From assembly GCA_030145035.1 (NCBI GenBank), contig JAQYWL010000456.1, positions 1 through 7,842 of the forward strand: a DNA stretch of 7,842 nt. The letters run 5' to 3'. Source of the DNA: Desulfobacteria bacterium (lineage in GTDB: Bacteria; Desulfobacterota; Desulfobacteria; Desulfobacterales; C00003060). Both the position numbers and the translations under genes were made by a program. Below, one piece after another: positions 5,450-7,842 of this stretch. The notes below the pieces were generated by a model that did not search any database, had not been told where the DNA came from, and saw only the letters and a list, made by a program, of their open reading frames with translations. Numbering within the stretch: position 1 is the stretch's first letter; each line of letters begins with the position of its first letter.

Positions 5450-7009
5450 ATGTTGAGTATACTCCCTCGCTTGTCGATACACCGTTACTTTGAAGACTGG
5501 CGGGCAAAGCTGGGCCTACTAATTGTTCTATCTTTGTGCTTTAAGCTCTGGGTCCTCCTTCGGGTCGAGGTGATCAACCCAGATGCCGTTCTTTACCTCA
5601 GAGCTGCCCGGCATTACCTCCTGGGAAATTTTAAGGCAGCCCTCGAAGTCTATCCCATGCCCTTCTACCCGCTCCTTATTGCCGCGGTACACCGGTTTTT
5701 TGTGTCAGACCTTGCGTTGGCCGGACAGGTTCTTTCAGTTTTTTTTCTTACCGGAATGCTGGTACCTTGTTACCTTTTAGTAAGGGAAGCATGGAATGAT
5801 ACCGCCGCGTTCTGGGGAGGGGCACTACTGGCAACCAGCCCATACTTTAACCGGCACGCTGTGGACGTTATACGTGATCCAGCCTTCCTCTTTTTTCTGG
5901 CCTGGGGCATATGGGCTACCTGGCGCCTCTTGGAGACAAAAAACTGGCGCTGGGCTGCTCTCGCAAGCCTGATGGCTGTGCTATCCACTCTTTCGCGGAT
6001 TGAAGGTGCGCTTCTATTTTTTGCTCTTGCCGTGGCCTGTCTGTTGGGCAGCCGCGGCCTGTCCATCGGTCGCCGCACAGGCATGGCGGCCATTTTGATT
6101 TTTGCCGGTCCCGCATGCATCGCTCCCCTGGCAGCTTGGGTCGCTTTTCGCTGGGGGGAACTACCCACCAGTAGACTTCCGGAATTACTGTTGGTGAAAC
6201 AGAGCTTTTCCCTGGTAGTTGAAAAATACCGATTGTACTATGAAATGCTAAGGACTTTGGAACAGCAGTTGCACGACGGAGGCTATTCACAAGGTTTTTT
6301 CGCACTCACCCGCCATTATATTCCATTTATCTCTCTTGTCGGCCTTGCACATAGTCTGGTGAAGATGATTCACCCGGCGATATTTATTGCCTCTTTGGCT
6401 GGTCTGAAAACTCGGCGGCATGTGTCCAGGTCCTTTCTATGGGTTCTAGGATTGGTTTTTGCCACCTACCTATTGCTGGCTATGCTGGTACGATTTCAAG
6501 ATGTCTGGTATAGTAACCGATTTATCTATACGCCAGCTCTAATCTTAAGCCTGTGGGCAGGCCAGGGCGTTGTAATCATTTGGCGATGGCAGCGGGAACG
6601 CTGGCAGCAAGGATGGACTTGCTGGGTAGCCACGACGATGACCGTTGTGTTATTACTTTCACCTGCGTTTAAAGCCCTTACGTATCGCCATGGGCGAGAG
6701 ACCAACATCCGGCAGGCGGGTCTCTGGCTCTCTCGCCACAGCCCTGTTGGTGCCCATCTAGTTACCAATGACAAACGCATAGCTTTTTACGCCGACAGGG
6801 AGTTTACCTTTACCCACATCGATATTCACGCGGACATAAGTAAGCTGGGCTCGCAGCACAAGTCATCGTACGTAGTCCTCAGGAGTAAGAAACGTGAACT
6901 GGCCGGATTTCCAGCTCCGTCGGGCTACGAGGAAGTACAAAGGTTTCCCGGTAAACGTGGAACCGTCGTCATTTTTCAAGTTATACAATCGCTTCGCGAT
7001 TCTATGTAA
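5450..7009 (+). CDS. GT39/ArnT-like polytopic membrane glycosyltransferase
   Basis: A 519-residue inner-membrane protein with about ten to twelve hydrophobic segments and a C-terminal soluble part of about 100 residues. Organisation follows the GT-C fold of the PMT/ArnT (GT39) family. A first membrane segment (LGLLIVLSLCFKLWVLLRV) leads into a periplasmic loop with INPDAVLYLRAARHYLLGN, whose Asp45 matches the conserved acidic residue of the catalytic loop. Another conserved feature is VDVIRDPAFLFF with Asp143 in a later loop. Such enzymes use polyprenyl-phosphate sugars as donors outside the membrane, on lipid A, core sugars or proteins. Its place between waaA and waaG favours an LPS acceptor, but donor and acceptor cannot be read. 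ATG at 5450 is chosen because GGTGA (5438-5442) lies 7 bases upstream; a TTG at 5432 is also in frame. The final codons, QVIQSLRDSM and TAA, come from palindromic repeat copy B, mirroring the tail of waaA. Confidence 0.88.
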   Translation: MLSILPRLSIHRYFEDWRAKLGLLIVLSLCFKLWVLLRVEVINPDAVLYLRAARHYLLGNFKAALEVYPMPFYPLLIAAVHRFFVSDLALAGQVLSVFFLTGMLVPCYLLVREAWNDTAAFWGGALLATSPYFNRHAVDVIRDPAFLFFLAWGIWATWRLLETKNWRWAALASLMAVLSTLSRIEGALLFFALAVACLLGSRGLSIGRRTGMAAILIFAGPACIAPLAAWVAFRWGELPTSRLPELLLVKQSFSLVVEKYRLYYEMLRTLEQQLHDGGYSQGFFALTRHYIPFISLVGLAHSLVKMIHPAIFIASLAGLKTRRHVSRSFLWVLGLVFATYLLLAMLVRFQDVWYSNRFIYTPALILSLWAGQGVVIIWRWQRERWQQGWTCWVATTMTVVLLLSPAFKALTYRHGRETNIRQAGLWLSRHSPVGAHLVTNDKRIAFYADREFTFTHIDIHADISKLGSQHKSSYVVLRSKKRELAGFPAPSGYEEVQRFPGKRGTVVIFQVIQSLRDSM

Positions 7010-7053
7010 GGCGGCTACGCCGCTTAAAAAAGGAAATTCCTATACTATCAAGT
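6976..7053. repeat. Palindromic repeat, copy B, covering the GT39 gene 3' end
   Basis: Aligns along its whole length with copy A (5165-5246). It has ATACAATCGC-TTC-GCGATTCTAT with one unpaired C:C (6983-7005), a perfect GCGGC-TAC-GCCGC hairpin (7011-7023) and GGAAATTCC. It supplies the same TATGTAA stop. It is bracketed by TCAAGTTA at 6976-6983 and 7048-7055. The seventh base is T at both ends here and G at both ends of copy A, as expected for copy-specific target duplications. Confidence 0.85.
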
Positions 7054-7058
7054 TAAGA

Positions 7059-7103
7059 CCCCAACCCAAACCCTCCCCCTTCAAGTGGGAGGGCAGGGTG
7101 GGG
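7059..7103. repeat. C-rich/G-rich hairpin repeat upstream of waaG
   Basis: CCCCAACCC at the left pairs with GGGTGGGG at the right (7096-7103), and inside them CCCTCCC pairs with GGGAGGG around CTTCAAGT. This strong stem ends 21 bases before the waaG ATG. It lacks a following T-run, so it is probably a dispersed intergenic repeat rather than a terminator, but it might reduce read-through into waaG. Confidence 0.7.
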
Positions 7104-7124
7104 TAGAGGTTTCTAACTACCGAT

Positions 7125-7842
7125 ATGAAATTTGCATTTTGCCTGTTCAAATATTTTCCCTTTGGTGGGTTACAGCGAGACTTTCTGCGGATAACCAAGG
7201 CCTGCCTCGCGCGTAGTCATCAAGTGGATGTGTATACCGGTTCCTGGCAGGGAGAGATACCGGACGGTTTGCAGGTTTCAACACTTCCGGTTTGGGGCTT
7301 TACCAATCACAGGCGCTATGAATCGTTTGCTAAGAGGCTCGGCAAATCTCTAGCCGGAAAGCACTATGATGCTGTCGTCTGATTCAATAAGATGCCCGGT
7401 TTGGATGTCTATTTTGCCGCAGATACCTGTTTTGCCGCTAAGGCACTTGAAAGAAGCTTTTGGTATCGTTTGACGAAGCGTTGTCGAACCCTGTTAAGCA
7501 TGGAGAGATCCGTTTTTGACAAAGAGTCAAACACGGAGATCCTGTTAATCTCTGAAAGAGAAAAAAGTTTTCTCATGGACTATTATGGTACGACCGAGGA
7601 GCGTTTTCACTTTCTGCCCCCGGGAATAGCCAAAGATCGTTTTTCGCCCAATAATGTTGCGGATGTTCGCGTTCACTTACGTAATGAATTGACTATCGGT
7701 TTAGATCAAAACGTCGTTTTAATGGTTGGCTCCGGTTTTAAAACCAAAGGTGTTGATCGAGCGATCCGGGCCATCGTTTCCTTACCGGAAAGTCTTCGTG
7801 AAAAAACAATATTGTTGATCGTTGGGGAAGACAAAACAAGAC
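7125..7842 (+). pseudogene. waaG: LPS core glucosyltransferase WaaG (GT4), interrupted by an in-frame TGA and cut by the window edge
   Basis: WaaG adds the first outer-core glucose to inner-core heptose II at the cytoplasmic face of the inner membrane. The first 85 codons read MKFAFCLFKYFPFGGLQRDF onward, with the glycine-rich FPFGGLQRDF (11-20) of the N-terminal Rossmann domain. Codon 86 is TGA (7380-7382). Without any frame change the homology goes on with FNKMPGLDVYFAAD (87-100), then FLPPGI and GSGFKTKGVDRA, and IVSLPESLREKT before the window edge, giving 153 more open codons. In E. coli WaaG (374 residues) the motif is VVGFNKMPGLDVY, so TGA stands in place of the conserved glycine; one G to T change from GGA explains it. 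The other five main genes end in TAA and contain no internal TGA, which argues against a reassigned code. Only a weak AGAGGT lies upstream of the ATG, and a strong hairpin lies just before it. Identity is very likely; whether the gene is dead, read through or misread is open. The donor-binding C-terminus lies outside the window. Confidence 0.9.

Noticed and set aside
7380..7420. TGA in waaG read as selenocysteine, given a putative selenium transporter in the same window
   Set aside because: The position is a glycine in WaaG with no redox role, and I see no convincing SECIS-like hairpin just downstream. Sharing a window with a YedE-type gene is not evidence.

Overview
This window looks like chromosomal DNA of a Gram-negative bacterium. 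It carries a Kdo transferase and a core-heptose glucosyltransferase of lipopolysaccharide (LPS) synthesis. The gene types, and the many intergenic palindromic repeats of kinds I associate with Desulfobacterota/Deltaproteobacteria and similar environmental lineages, suggest a member of that broad group. This placement is an inference; the window has no rRNA or other phylogenetic marker.

Layout. Bases 1-474 hold no intact gene. They are a patchwork of short repeats around a small minus-strand remnant that reads like the C-terminal end of a four-helix-bundle (S23/IVP-like) protein. Two minus-strand genes follow: a YedE/YeeE-family membrane transporter of the putative selenium/sulfur-species type (475-1524) and a membrane-anchored TPR protein (1864-2403). 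A 339-base repeat-filled spacer separates them. Bases 2404-2698 are again repeats, including a 69-bp inverted-repeat element nested inside a perfect 13-bp inverted repeat.

From 2699 to the right edge all genes read on the plus strand and concern LPS inner-core and lipid A-proximal assembly: kdnB (Kdo 8-oxidase, iron-dependent alcohol dehydrogenase fold); a very short remnant resembling the tail of the partner aminotransferase kdnA; waaA (Kdo/8-amino-Kdo transferase); a GT39/ArnT-like multipass membrane glycosyltransferase; and waaG (LPS core glucosyltransferase), which runs off the right edge. KdnB and KdnA together would convert Kdo to 8-amino-Kdo, WaaA would attach that sugar to lipid A, and WaaG and the GT39 enzyme would extend or decorate the product.

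The main oddities: (1) waaG is broken by one in-frame TGA exactly where a conserved glycine is expected, with perfect homology continuing afterwards. (2) waaA and the GT39 gene, which are unrelated, end in the same roughly 10-residue tail, because an 80-bp palindromic repeat covers both 3' ends and supplies both stop codons, each copy bracketed by its own matching short direct repeats. (3) kdnA seems to have been deleted down to its last few dozen codons while its neighbours remain intact. (4) A decayed four-helix-bundle gene fragment lies between inverted copies of a repeat.
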